NCBI GenBank assembly: GCA_910591455.2
Contig: OU342806.1
Location: 6,810,275 to 6,874,274 of the forward strand
From: Pholis gunnellus
Taxonomy: Eukaryota; Chordata; Actinopteri; Perciformes; Pholidae
Length of the DNA stretch: 64,000 bases
Direction: 5' to 3'
The position numbers were made by a program, and so were the translations under genes. Of the stretch, positions 37,087-50,400 are shown in pieces. Under the pieces are notes generated by a model. It saw nothing but the letters and a program-made list of their open reading frames with translations, did no database searches and was not told the origin of the DNA. The number at the start of each line of letters is the position of its first letter. The stretch's first letter is position 1.

Positions 37087-38983
37087 CCCCGTACAAAGCA
37101 TGCCTGAGCTACGTGCCTCAAAGTTTAATCTCTTTAACAGCTTTTATCTTCAGGCACACAGTGCAGTAGGATGAAAAGGCAACATCATTTATACAACACT
37201 GTTATTCAGTCAATGAATGACTTAATCTGATCCCCTGTAAAGATAAAGGTGTGCTGCTTGTGCATGTCTGTCACACAGCAGCAGCATTACATTTGACACT
37301 TTGCAAACCTGCGTCTGCTCAGTTACGTGTGATGCTTGTCACTTGAGGTGAGACACTACACGTAAAAACACATTTAGGTGTTTATTTTGCTACACTTTGT
37401 CTATTTGCATGTGTAGCTTTCTCAAAATGCTTGGCATTTTGCATCAAATATCTTTTAAAGGCCGTTTTCTTAAAATGAGTTTTTTTCTCACTCTTAGCCA
37501 AAAATCTCCACTTCAGTATCACTAACACACACCAAACTTTCCATTTTCATTCCAAACTGTAGTCTGAAGAGATTTACTGAGGGGTTTGTTCATATATCAT
37601 TCATAGCCTGATTTATAGAACATTTTGTTCCTAAAAACTGGAGAGTGATAAAAAAAGAGATATCCAAAATTCCCTCCTTTGAAACCGTTGGCTCTAATAT
37701 GTCAATGAAATGAAACAAGAATTTCGAACCTGGCTTTATTCAATCATCAGGTTTATGTTCTGGAAATATATGCTAATTAGCATATATTTAATAATATAGT
37801 ACCTAAAATAATTGTCCTAATGTCAGTAATCCAATTGAGAAGCTTCATGGTGATATCCATTCGTTACGTTTTTGTCAGTATTCACCTGGGCTGTCTCCCT
37901 TTTAAAGTAATCCCACAAAGTGAGATGGATGGATACTCCAATGGGTGACGGTCACCTGTGAGCCTTTAATGATTACACAGAGAACACAGAGAGGTCTGTA
38001 TTGAGTCGGACACCTGCTCTGCTAACATGATCATAAATCATCCACCCGTTAGGTTGTAAACTGTCAAGAGTCTGTTACAGTATACCCGAGGATTCCAGGT
38101 GAACCCTTTTACTTTCACTCCAGAACAGATGGTAGCAAAACATATTTATAGTTCAATGGCATACCACTTTCCCCAAACAGCTGCAACTGTGGCGTTACAC
38201 TTTGTGTTTGTTTGGACCGGCAGCATGTTTTTTGGTGACAGTGAGTGCTGCGCTGAGTGATGATCAGAGCTGAAGAGAAGGTCTGACTGGTTGCACTTCC
38301 TCCTGTGTCACATTTCTGGGGGATGACAGTAACACTCAGAGCTGAAGTAGAGCACAGAGCAGCAGCAGACCTAATCTGTCATGCATTTCCTGTGTATGTC
38401 GACACTTTGGGGATTTTTTTGAAAAATCGTACTTGGTTAGATCGCATGTAATTGTATGTAATAGATTATAGAACTCCGAAAATGTTTTTTCAAACAGGGA
38501 CTTCTACTCCTTTTGAATTGAGTTTGGTAAACTAATCCAACACTCAACCTCAGTTTAAAAGTGTCGTCTTCCACTTATTCTGAGGCTACTTTCCTTATGT
38601 ATTGTGCAGTATACAAACATTTGATGCCTAATTGATGAGCATGAAACAATATTCAATCAGTATTTAAACCCAACCCACCTGCTGATCTGAAAACAAGGCT
38701 TTTCTTCTGATGATATCATCACTTATAATCCAGAGTATAGAAAGTGTCATGAAACTGCACTCATAGCAATAGTCATAGTGACCCCAAGTGGATATGTTGT
38801 GTCACTGCAATTTATGACTACAGTCCATGTCCCTTTTTTATTTAAGTTTCCGTTAAGCACTGAATAGCATAAAGGTGGCGATGCAGAATTAAGTTGATAA
38901 GAAACTCAACAAAATATACAAAAACATATGCATGTATACTTATGCATACATATATGTCCATATATTTTTTTTAAATGTCAGTC

Positions 38984-39295
38984 CCGCTATTGATACGATA
39001 CCTGGGCTTTAGGTATCGGCCGATACCTTCAATATTGTTTTCCTCACTTTATAGAACAAAATGTAACAAATAAATACATAGATATAAATTCACTGAATTG
39101 TTAGTTAACATTATAATAATACGTTGGACACCAGCAGAAATTACAGCTCAACAAATTAGCCAAAAGTTAAACATGAATCAAAATACCAGTTTATAATGTA
39201 TATAGTATATAAACGGCATTGGATTGAACAGATCGGCTACGTTGCCACAACACCAGCTATTTGAGTCAGTATCGGCCCGATTGGAGCATCCCTAA
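38984..39295. repeat. Dispersed teleost repeat with GGTATCGGCCGATACC
   Basis: The segment contains an 18-base perfect palindrome at 39011-39028 and ends in CCGATTGGAGCATCCCTAA. I remember this end and the repeated TATCGG words from a common fish DNA-transposon repeat. The matching left terminal repeat is not visible, so this copy seems truncated. Confidence 0.55.
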
Positions 39296-40419
39296 TTTAA
39301 ATGATACAAATAATATCATAATCATGCGTTTATGTCTCAGGTTAAGTCTTCGTAGCAGATGTTTGGCTCCATATATAGTCATGAATAACTTTATAAAATA
39401 AATAAATTCTTACCTCCTACAGTACAATGTGTCTTGAATCAAATGACTGTGGGACCAGGGTCAGAATTCCTCCAATGCAACAACATTGAGATAAAGGAAA
39501 CAATAAAATCTCATTTAGTATACCTGTTGCTTCATGAAGGACCCCAAAATTGGGAATCTCATCAACTCAACTAACCGACTTGATTGCTGCAGCTCAGTGT
39601 AACACTTTTGTTTAGATAAGGACACACACTGAACACTGTTACAATATTGTAATCCTGGGAAGGAAGGCAACAGTCATCGCAGATCTAACTCTAGTTGTCT
39701 GTCTGCTGGCTTTTGATCTTGTTGCTCCTTAATTAAGAAAATGTAAATCTTGTCATGAAGCTGAACCTGTGTGAATGAGACTTTATCTCATCCTAGAGTT
39801 TTATCATTCCCGTTCTGGAGGGACTCCTATCGCAAAGAGTAGACCGCTTCTTCTTTGCAGGTTGGGTGCCATTACACAGCAGAGAAACAGACACCGTCTT
39901 CATCTTAGTGGCACCCATTCACCTTCGAGACAAAGCGAACAGTCAGGGCAGCTATCATGAGAACACTCAGCCCCCGAGGGCACCGCGAGATAGACAGTCA
40001 GACGTGCCTTGTTTGCTCACGATTTGAATGCAGTGTTTCTTTTGTGGAGACTAGCATTTTCTCAATTCAAGGTTGAGCTCAACGACAATATCTTTAAAAA
40101 AAAAGGACAAGAATTTAAATAATATGTTATTGAGACTTCACAAAAAAGAAAAGGAGAAAAAAAAAAGAGCAGCACAGACTGCCAAACATCCAGAAATGTT
40201 TGTGGGATCATTCTGCTCCTTCTGTCCTATATGTGGCTTAAGAGGGAGGGGTTGCTTTCTCAGGACCTTTACCAGAGGGCTGGACTTTGGTGGGACAAGT
40301 GGGCCGGCTGCTCTTCCTACAGGATGAGAAGAAAGGAAAGAAATGGAAAACAGGGAGGGCTGGGTGGGGGTTTAGAAAGGCCTTTTCCAGCCCTTCTACT
40401 CTTCCAATTTATAGGTCTT

Positions 40420-40420
<1 letters not shown>

Positions 40421-40494
<74 letters not shown>

Positions 40495-40510
40495 CACTGA
40501 CACACACACA
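40421..40510. repeat. Long (CA)n microsatellite
   Basis: About 72 bases of pure CA, a short break, then 10 more bases. Confidence 0.97.
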
Positions 40511-42792
40511 GAGCCCAGAAGGCAAAGTCAGGATGTGACATCATCCACAGGAAGAGAAGCCAAACAACTTTTTTCTCCCTTTACTGTGTTGTCTGTGCTG
40601 CTGAGTAAAGTTGGAGCCTCTCGGTCTGTTAGTGGCCGGCAGAGAGGGAGTGGATGCAGAGGAGCTAGAGGGGGCAGAGCAGCTGGATCTGTCCTCCACG
40701 GGGAGATTAAAGCCAAGGGCTCCGGCGCCTGAATCCTCCCTGAACTTCTCACAACTTCCCACCACATTCCTCTGCGGTAGGATTTCAGCCAGGTACAGTG
40801 CAGACAGCTTGTTTTTCCTCCCCCGATTCTGTAATCTCTTGTTTTTGGATCTCCCTCTTCCTTTGTTTCTGGCTACCGAGACTTGCAGCGCCTTCTTCTT
40901 CTTTTTTTTTTTTTTTTCTTTCTCATTTATGTGTTGGGTCTTGGGAGGGCTTTTGCTAGTCTGCAAGTTGTCAGAGGCAAACTGCAGAAAAGCCATTAAA
41001 GTGCGTGATCAGACATGCTTCATTCCGAGGCTGTTGAAGAACGCAGGGAGGGGTAAAGTGATCAATACAAAAAGTCCCTCTGTCCCACATGCTGTCACTT
41101 TTTGGCTTCAGTACTAAGAGTGTCCAAGTTCAATATTTGGCTGAAACCGTGTCTCCTTATGGAGAACTGAATGGCATGCTGTAACTGTGAGCCTTCCTCA
41201 GAAAGCCCTTTTGTTATGGACATAAGAGCTATCTCATGACCACGTATTCACGCTCCCCCCAGTGGTGAGTTTTAAACTGAGATCAGGCAGACTGTGAAAG
41301 CTATAGTGGAAAGAAAGAGTACCCTTCTCATATATCAAATGCTGTTTGCATTTCAAGTCATCACTGTTCGCTCAAAAGGACAAGAGTGAACAGAACCCTA
41401 TTTTTCTGAAATGAGGTTCCAGGTCAACAGAAGTTCACAACAAACCACCGTATCAGTGCTCAGCCTATAATGTGAGCACAGATGATAATGTGGGGACAAA
41501 AAAAAAACCTTCTGCTTATTGGAGTCAGAGAGAAACAACCACAGGAAACGCTGAGGCCGGCAGTTCAAAATGGGACACAAATGCGGATATAGTATCATGT
41601 TGCAACCACAGTCACTTGAATGTCACTGCAGTGTCAAATCTGTGGGAGCAACATATGCTGCAGTCTTCCACATTGTTGGATGGAAACACACAACTCAATG
41701 GAGTGTAACACAATGAAATGTAACCCTTTCAACTATGTGACATACCTAGATTGTATCTCTCACAAACTGCCCACCTCATTTTCCTATAATAACCTACAGT
41801 ATGTTGTTAATATTCAAATGCGGGCATTATTGTTTTATTACCATAATAATGAAGGCTTTGGATCACATAACAGTTCAGCGAGGGCGTGCTCCTGATCAGT
41901 GTGTAATATCTGCCAGACCGTTATTAGCACTGTGATTGCACAGAAGTCTCACTGTAGTCATAGTGTGAGATCACAAGATATACCGTCTGGTTGTCCGCTC
42001 CAAGTGCACGGACCGAACTGGGGAAAAAAGACTTGAAACTGGAACTGGTCTCTCTGCCCAATGTTCAAGCTCTTATAAGTGAAATAGTTATTGAATTGTT
42101 TGGTGTACTGTGCGTATATACAGGTATTTTTATATTTTGACTTTATAGAATATATTTATGCTTTGTTTTTCTTACGGTCATTGTCTTTAACTTATTATGC
42201 TGCTTTCTTGGCCAGGTCGCCCTTGTAAAAAAACACTAGTTGAACTCACTGAGTCACGTGGTTAAAAATGGGTTTAATAAAAATACAAAAATAGCTATCA
42301 TAAAAAGATAATCGTATGTCAATAATGTACTGTTTGTGTGTCACATCCAAAGACTCATCTCCCAGAAATTTGTTTTTAAACCAAACTTAAAGTTTTGTCA
42401 TCATAGCATCCAGTGTTTTGAGTGAGAGACAGCATGCCATTCATTTTCTCAACTATGCTTGACTTTAGTCAAAAACTGTTGCTATTTTTATCAGCGTGTG
42501 CCACTGAAGATCTTGTGAAAAGGTCATCTCAGTCACACAGAGCGATGAAGGCCAATTTGGGATGAACTCACTAGTCTGTTAGTTGGGAGTGATACAGTTT
42601 TACACGCTTTGGCCCACATGAGTCATTTTAATGATCTAGATTTTGTTTGGCTTGTGTATTTAAATATCATGCCTACACAATAGTGATATGTATGGGTCGT
42701 AGGTATACCTTTGATGTTACCTTTATGTTTTGGATTATTCTGGTTTAAAGCAGTGGATTGACAGGAAATGAATGAGCCTTTGACTTCTCTTG

Positions 42793-42840
42793 TTCTTCTT
42801 CTTCTTCTTCTTCTTCTTCTTCTTCTTCTTCTTCTTCTTC
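42793..42840 (+). repeat. (TTC)16 microsatellite forming an acceptor tract
   Basis: Sixteen pure TTC units run directly into ACAG, after which the inferred 5' untranslated exon of mob3c begins at 42845. An alternative acceptor, CTTATCACAG, ends at 43022. Confidence 0.9.
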
Positions 42841-43040
42841 ACAGAAACGTCCCGCCATCTGAAAACAAGAGCTCCCTGCAATCTTTACACGACAGACGCT
42901 GACCCCCTGTGACCTGATCTCCGAGCTGAAGCGCGTCTGGTGCCATCGCTCAGGAAAGGGTCACGCTTTATCAAACCCAAAACTAATTATTATTCTGGAG
43001 AGCTTACTCTCCCCTTATCACAGGGGAATCGGCTGAGTCA

Positions 43041-45902
43041 ATGGCGCTGTGTCTCGGACAAGTCTTCAGCAAAGACAAAACATTCAGGCCGAGGAAGCGC
43101 TTCGAACCGGGCACCCAGCGCTTTGAACTCTACAAGAAGGCCCAGGCCTCGCTCAAGTCCGGCTTGGACCTGAGGAAAGTGGTTCAGCTGCCGGAGGGGG
43201 AGAACATCAACGACTGGATTGCCGTTCACGTGGTCGATTTTTTTAACAGGATCAACTTGATCTACGGCACGGTGAGCGAGTACTGCTCCGAGCGCACTTG
43301 TCCCATCATGTCTGGGGGGCTGAGGTACGAGTACAGGTGGCAGGACGGCGACGACTACAAGAAACCCACCAAGCTGCCCGCTCTCAAGTACATGAACCTG
43401 ATGATGGACTGGATCGAGTCGCTCATCAATAATGAGGACATCTTCCCCACCAGAGTAGGTGTGTGAGGAGTCTTACCAATTAAGGCGTCAGACTGTTGTT
43501 GAGTGTGAAGCCTAATGCCTGATTGATCGCCGCACTGACGTTGTGCTGCATCAGTGCTGAAGTGTCTGCCTGGAGTGCAGTGTTGTTCCCCTTCATTAAC
43601 ATCTCAAATGGGTTGATAAAGTTCAAGCAGGGGTTAATTAAACAATCAGGTTGACATTTAGAGGAGACTGGACGGATGATTGTGGTGATATTTTATCCCA
43701 GCAGCAGATTTGACAATCAACATTTGAATCAGGGGCCTCTCTGTGTGTGATCCTCTGCTTCCCCCCTGCAGTCCATAGACATGCAGGTCGGGTGAAATGT
43801 ACCTCTAGGTGTAAAAGGGTTTTGCCTACTTGTTAGACTGAAGATTGTCAGTTTCCCTACCTTTTTACCCAGTGTGTGCTCAATCTTCCATGGCCCTGAG
43901 CAGGAATAAATAGAGACAGAAAGTGAAAGGATAGTGTGAGCGTCCATGTAAGACGTGGAACAATGTGCCTCAATTTTTGCTTTTTTATTTGTCTGGCATA
44001 CCCACAGAGCCTTTTCAGAAGGGCTCAAGTACATTTCATTAATGAGCCCCTTCCATAGATGGGATAACTTAAAGGAATTGTTTTAGTTGTTCACTGCAGA
44101 GAAAACACTGTGATGCTTGGTGTCTTTCTTTTATTAAGCTGATTTTTGTATTGTGTATTACTTTGTATTGTGTATTACTACCACTTCAGGCAGTAAAAGT
44201 TAGACTTTTCTGCCATTTATCTGTAACGTGTAGCTATTAAGTTGGAATCTTTCACAAGTTGCTTAAGTCATGGTTATTGTGGCAGTAAATATGCTAAAGT
44301 TCAGGCTCACACTAATTAGTAATCCTATTTGTAACTGTTCTCTCCCCCTTTTTTTTTTTTTTACCAAATCGTAATGTTTTTTTTGTCAAATATACTCCAG
44401 AGTAAGGGCAGAGGTAACCCGTGGAGTACGTGTACGCCTGGCTGAGGATCACGGCTCTACTGCACCTTTACCTACAAATATATAAAAGATAGTATTTCAG
44501 TTAAAAGAGGCTTTTATCTCTTTGACACAAATCATTAACACATTTCTTAGACTGACAGAGGCCTTGCTCAACTAAAAAATGTGTTGTTATCCATTTACTC
44601 TAAGGTGCAATAGAGTATTAAGTTACAGGTCCTATCTTTTCTCCTTTAGGTCCACTTTCATCAACATAGTACCTCAAAAGAGGCAGACGATTGATGCTGT
44701 TAAGAAGATTACTTACAGAATATTACATCTATTACATGATGGGATTCAATTATATAAAATGATTAAATGTATGTCTCGGATTTAATCAAACAATTTCTCT
44801 GGTGGAAGTCGACTAATGTCTGTAACACGTTTCTCCTCACTAGGTGTACCTTTCCCCAAGAACTTCCAGCAGGTGTGCAAGAAGATCCTGAGCCGCCTCT
44901 TCAGGGTGTTTGTGCACGTTTACATCCATCACTTTGACAGCATCTGCAGCATGGGTGCAGAGGCCCACATCAATACCTGCTACAAGCACTATTACTACTT
45001 CATCTCGGAGTTCAACCTCATCGATCACTCGGAACTGGAGCCCCTGGTGAGACAATAGCAACGACCTCAGATGTGTGAGGTTGACGACAGGGAGCAGGAG
45101 AAAGAGGATCAAATGGATGTTTTGTGTTGGTAGGGGTTGTCAGTCTCGCTCCCATAACTGTCAGTCTTGCAGAAAACATCAGCCATCCTGCCATCTATAA
45201 CCTTGATGTGCAGCATGCTTGGTGAGGTTGAGTTTTGTCCTCATGCCAGTGAGTTTTCCCGGCTAATGGACAAAGAAAATAACAGCAATGTTTGTCTTCT
45301 GAAGTCTTACAGACTACATGTTCCCCCTAAGATAACAATCATTTTCCATTTCACTCTAGGATTGGAACAAGTATTCACGTTTTCCCCAATTCTCCATTGT
45401 GAAATAAACTTGTAAACTGCTTTATGGTTTAGTTTGAAGCAACAACTCTCGTAAGAGAAGTTGCTGTCTTTGTGCAGTGATGTAGTGAGGCAGCGTTTGT
45501 GTAGCTGTAGACCTCCATCACAGATGAGCAGATGGAGAATGGTCCTCCGAGCATCAATAAAAAGCTTCAGTTATCATCATTATGAAGCCTGGGCCGTGTA
45601 ATCCCCCCTCATAAAGCGAAGCGGGGACGAGACATTTATGTCAACACTCCGCAGAAAGGATGAGTCTTGTAAACAGACCCTGTTTTGTTGTTCCACCTTT
45701 AGTACCCAAGGCAATTCTTTTTGTTGTTGGTCTTATAGGAATTTCCTTTCTCACGATAAGAAATAATGTTCTTCATACAGAAATTGTAGATAGCACTTAT
45801 TAACGATCATTCATCTCGTCGTACAATAAGATTTTGATGTGTTAAACGTGTCCTTTCTTTCTTTTCCTACAGAAAGCGATGACAGAGAAGATATGCAATT
45901 AA
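43041..45902 (+). CDS. mob3c: MOB kinase activator 3C
   Basis: Three coding exons, 43041-43458, 44844-45046 and 45873-45902, give 216 residues, the same as human MOB3C. Junction phases agree, and the last exon codes only nine residues plus stop. MOB proteins are small globular adaptors that bind and activate NDR/LATS-type or related kinases; MOB3 members are less studied. The start MALCLGQVFSKDKTFRP is the MOB3 signature. Zinc ligands expected of the fold are present: Cys82 and Cys87 (CSERTC), His164 and His169 (HVYIHH). FPTRVGVPFPKNF bridges the first junction. A non-coding exon at about 42845-43040 probably precedes the start codon in the same exon. mknk1 follows on the same strand, as in human 1p33, where the two are neighbours. 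Confidence 0.97.
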
Positions 45903-46699
45903 ACAAAACCACAAGGACAAAAGAAGTTTACATTTTGACGTTATCTGAGCCCCGTGAGAAGTCATCGCCTTCAAAACACTCAAAACAAAGAACAATTTTA
46001 CATCAAGTTGTATGAGTGGTTTTCTAAGCATAACTGGGAAGGTCCACTAACTTACCACATTTCTTCAGATGGTGGCAGTGCCTTCAGGTGTTTACTTCCA
46101 GTGAAGATGTGCTTGGTGCCATCATTATAGGACTTTGTGTTGGATTATAATACATCCTCCTGTACTTGTGCGTATTCTTTCCTCCTGTGCATGTATGTTT
46201 GACCTTTTTATATACAGTGTTAAGTCGTTTTTTGTTCAAAGTTTATATTGTTGTAAATGTGTGTATTTTTTATTTTTTTGTACAGTTTGAACATAAAAAT
46301 GCTAAAAAAGCTTTTGAAAATGTGTTTTTTGCACTGCAAAACAAAAAGATGCACAAAAACAATAGTAATGCTTACATTATCAAAGTCAACAATTTATCAC
46401 AGAAGTGAAAAGACAACCAGACGAGTATTATAAATTCACCTATTAGGTTTGGTCTGCTTTAGGCCATTCGTTTCAGGCCAAAACCAACACAGATGAAGCT
46501 TTCACCAGATAAATAACGACACGGAGAAGGAGAAGGATTAATACAAATATTAATGATAACACATTGTAGGTATGTGGCGTGAGCCATACTTAATCGTATA
46601 CGTCATGCTGACCTGCCAAACCTGTGCTTCTGTAAATAAATCGCATCATCATGCACAAGAAAAGCCCCACTACGTGGTGCGGGGTGTGGCTGGGAGTCA
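45903..46699 (+). other. mob3c 3' UTR and intergenic sequence
   Basis: AT-rich, presumably mob3c 3' UTR for the first several hundred bases. Candidate polyadenylation words occur (for example AATAAA within GTAAATAAATCGC near 46633), but none is clearly the right one. No further gene is seen. Confidence 0.5.
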
Positions 46700-46909
46700 A
46701 GTGAAGTGACGTAAAAGAGGTAGCCGTATTGTCGACCAATGGGAGAAGGTGGGTTTGCAAAAAGGGGCGGAGCAAACGTCTGTTTATGTGTTTTCCCGCC
46801 CTGCGCGTCACTGACTGAAATTTCAGCTAGTGATGGGTGCTTACATCAGCTGTGAGAGGCTTTGACAGAAGGGGACTTGGCTGGTTTGGACCATTTGGAC
46901 CCAGAGTCC
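46700..46909 (+). promoter_or_regulatory. mknk1: mknk1 promoter and non-coding first exon
   Basis: A compact GC-rich promoter: a CRE-like TGACGTAA (46707-46714), a CCAAT box GACCAATGGG (46734-46743), a GC box GGGGCGG (46764-46770) and an E2F-type TTTTCCCGCC (46791-46800). Downstream, CCAG|GTTTGT at 46909/46910 gives a plausible donor for a first exon. No TATA box. The arrangement is typical of a housekeeping gene; factor binding is inference. Confidence 0.6.
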
Positions 46910-47026
46910 AGGTTTGTTGTATTTCTGTTTTCTGTTTAACGAAAACTTACTGGTATTTAAATACCAACTACCCCAAAACTAGCGAATGGACGAACATTTG
47001 GTAGGACAAGCTAGCTAAGGGTACTT

Positions 47027-47049
47027 GCTAGCTAGCTAGCTAGCTAGCT
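47027..47049. repeat. (GCTA)n short repeat
   Basis: About six GCTA units in intron 1 of mknk1, near the promoter. Confidence 0.9.
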
Positions 47050-47467
47050 GGGGTTAACGACAATAACATCGATGTTTGTACAGTCACCAGTGAACGCTAA
47101 CTCGCAGCTCTACACATGAGTGGTTAATCGTTTAGTCGTTGCTGCCTCTTGGTCGGTGTGCCTCGATTTGTGTGGAAATGAATGTGAAGTAACAATGTAG
47201 CAAATGTTAGCTGCATAATGCTAAAGCTAACCTACAGTAGCAGATCTTAACCTTATTCTGTCACTCAATAACCAGACCGAAAGAAAGTTTGACACAAGAG
47301 AGTGAAAGAAAGAGGAAAATGTTACTGCGAGGTGATCAATGGACTTTTTTTGCTTTTTTATTTGCTATATTCCCGTTGACCTAAATATCTTGTCATCGTG
47401 TGTATTTATGTATCTGCTGCAGTTTGTTCCAGACTAACTCTGTATGTGTTACTCTCAGTTGGCAGAT

Positions 47468-50400
47468 ATGGTGAGGCACAGCGTGATGACAGAGTTGCAG
47501 ACCTTCCAGCACACCCTCCAGGTATAAGATCTGTTCTCTTAATTCTGGCGATTTCAAACCCTTTCACTTTTAACTTTAACGTGTTAGAAACGGAACAAGC
47601 TGCCAGGACGCAGTTCACAGACTGTCAAGGCTATCAGAACAGAAATTCAGAAGTTTCATCATTTTCCATGAGTCACGCACTATCAGTGTTTGAATAAAGG
47701 CTTCTGGTAATAACCAGGGTGAGGTAAGGCCTGATATGCTATTTCCTGCATTCGCATCAGGCCACTGTTATGGCAGGTTGCCAAAGGGGAAGATGAGATA
47801 TGATGGGTGGTAATAGTAGATATACATCATGCAAACACATACATTATGCAAATTAAGTTGTTATCATGTATAAGGGTTAAGCCTGTTGTGTGGGAAATGT
47901 TTTTTATTTTTTTTTTTATTTCACACTGAGAACAAAGTGAGAGTATTATGTATTCCCTCTCGTGCTTTCTCTACTGTACCACCACCCGATCTCACTCTGG
48001 ATACTCTCGCACTTTCCCCCTCGCTCTCCCATGCGGCCTCCTTCGCTCTGTTACAGGGTAACTCCCTGGCTTTGGGCCAAGTGGGGCAGAGCTGTGGGGG
48101 AACTCAGGAGAACGGGGTCGCTTCAGAAGAGAGACAGCACCTTTCCCAAAGCCCAGGAGGTACAAACAGCTCTGTGATTCACGACAGTGACACTCTGGCA
48201 AACTCTGTACTGTTTTAACGAATTTGCTTGCAAATGGGTTCTTTTGTGTCGCCACAGAAATCGAGAAAAGCCAGCCAGTGAATATCCCAGATGCAGCTAA
48301 AAGAAAAAAGAAGAAAAGAACCAGAGCGACCGACAGCTCCACGGGCACCTTTGATGGTAATGAAGCTGATGTTATTGCGAAACTTCAAAAATTAAAAGAT
48401 GACACAAGCATGTGCTGCAGTCCCATAACGTCATTCTTTCTTCAGATCTCTACAAACTGACGGATGAGGTGCTCGGTCAAGGGGCGTATGCTAAAGTTCA
48501 AGGATGCATAAGTCTGCAGAACGGACAGGAGTATGCTGTGAAGGTGAGTACGGATCATTTTAGGTAACATTTATTTGTTATTATTTGCTTAGACAGCTTG
48601 TTGGACGCTGTTTCTTGACACAGAAAGTTGTGGAAATAGTTTTGGATCAAAGTTTCGCCAATTGTTTGCATAAATGCTTTGACTTTTTATACGTTTAATG
48701 TATTTTTTACGTTTTGTTTTACAAAGATCATAGAGAAGAGTGCAGGGCACAGCCGCAGCAGAGTCTTTCGAGAAGTGGAAACTCTCTACCAGTGTCAAGG
48801 AAACAAGTGAGTGTATTTTGTAAAAAAGAAAAATGTAATTAAAGCAAACAGGATGAAACCGATTCTAATCAGTATCCTGAACTATCTTGATCCAGCAACA
48901 TTTTGGAATTGATCCAGTTCTTTGAAGACAGCTCCTGCTTTTATTTGGTATTTGAAAAGCTGCGTGGTGGTAAGTATAAATGAATACGTTAACAGTTAAA
49001 TCTGCTTACACGTAGCTTTTTTTTCCTCTTGATAAACACGCAGATTGCTGCAACAATTGTCTTCTCTTCCTTCAGGCTCCATTCTCACACACATCCAGAA
49101 CCGGAAGCACTTTGACGAGCTGGAGGCCAGTAAGGTGGTCCGGGACATTGCACAAGCTCTTGACTTCCTTCACACTAAAGGTAGGTCAACAACCACACGG
49201 CTGTTCCGGGAAAGTCCAAAGAGACTAACTGGATTATTTATTTATTTTCATTTTCGTCATGGTGACTGTGCGTTTTTTTACAGGCATTGCCCATAGAGAC
49301 CTTAAGCTGGAAAACATCCTTTGTGAATACACTGATTGGGTAAGTGACTTTTTAAAGGGCAGGAAGCAGAAGGACATTAGTGTTTCCTCGAGGTGTAGAG
49401 TGTACAAGTACAATGCTTTTCCTTCGTCTTTCTACACAGGTGTCCCCAGTAAAGATCTGTGATTTTGACTTGGGAAGTGGAGTGAAGCTCAGCAGTGCCT
49501 GTACGCCCATAACGACTCCAGAGCTCACCACACCGGTAACGGTCTAGATTTTAATTCATCACACACACACACACACACTCACACTCACACTCTCTGAAGG
49601 AAAACAAGTTACGTGACTCTCCCGTGTGGTTTTGTTTCTCTCAGTGTGGCTCAGCAGAGTACATGGCTCCAGAAGTAGTGGAGGTGTTCAGGGACGAGGC
49701 CTCTTTCTACGACAAACGCTGTGACCTGTGGAGTCTCGGGGTCATCCTCTACATCCTGCTGAGCGGCAGCCCCCCCTTCACGGGCCACTGTGGCACCGAC
49801 TGTGGCTGGGACCGGGGAGAAACCTGCAGGACCTGCCAGGTACGTTGTTTTTCTTCCCCCAATCAGCCACTGCGCTCGCCCAGTGTCCATCTCACCTGAC
49901 ACTCTTGTACGTGTTTACAGTGGATGTGAACGACAGATACTCCGTTGTGGAAAATTACAGAAGTGGTCGGAACGTCTTGAAGTTGCGAGGGGGAGGGGCT
50001 TTCTGACAAGCACTTCTGATGGTGTATGCTGGCCCCTGTAGTCTTTTTTTATTATAGAAAACTGAATATCTGTAGGTTTTGGACTGTTGGTTCGACAAAA
50101 CAACACATTTTAAGGTCAAGTCACCGTGGACTCTGGGAACTTGTTATGGGCTTGCAGTTGTATAGTATGCATGTATCATATTTAGTTATTAACAAGATTG
50201 TATATCTGCTATAAATACTGCTTGCCTGCTACAGCCAGGCTGTGTTGCTCAACAGTAATCCTAGTAGACGAGCTGGAGTTTAATGTTAAATCCTTCAGCA
50301 GCATTTAATCTCCACCAGACTTTCATTCAGGCACCTCTGTGCTTCAGCTTGAAGAATGTTGCCATCCTGCTTCACTACAAATACACAACAACAGTTTTAC

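Larger units (their letters stand above)
37087..42792. other. Gene-poor gap between elovl1 and mob3c
   Basis: No supported coding exon. Contents include a 26-base palindrome at 37764-37789, a dispersed repeat at 38984-39295, a long CA microsatellite at 40421-40510, and a GC-richer block at about 40560-40795 that ends in a donor-like AGCCAG|GTACAG and could be a non-coding first exon of mob3c. Open frames around 40535-41117 are low-complexity shadows of this block. Confidence 0.45.

Noticed and set aside
40541..41117. 151- and 168-codon frames on opposite strands
   Set aside because: Both depend on low-complexity T/K-rich sequence and have no support as exons; the block may be untranslated.
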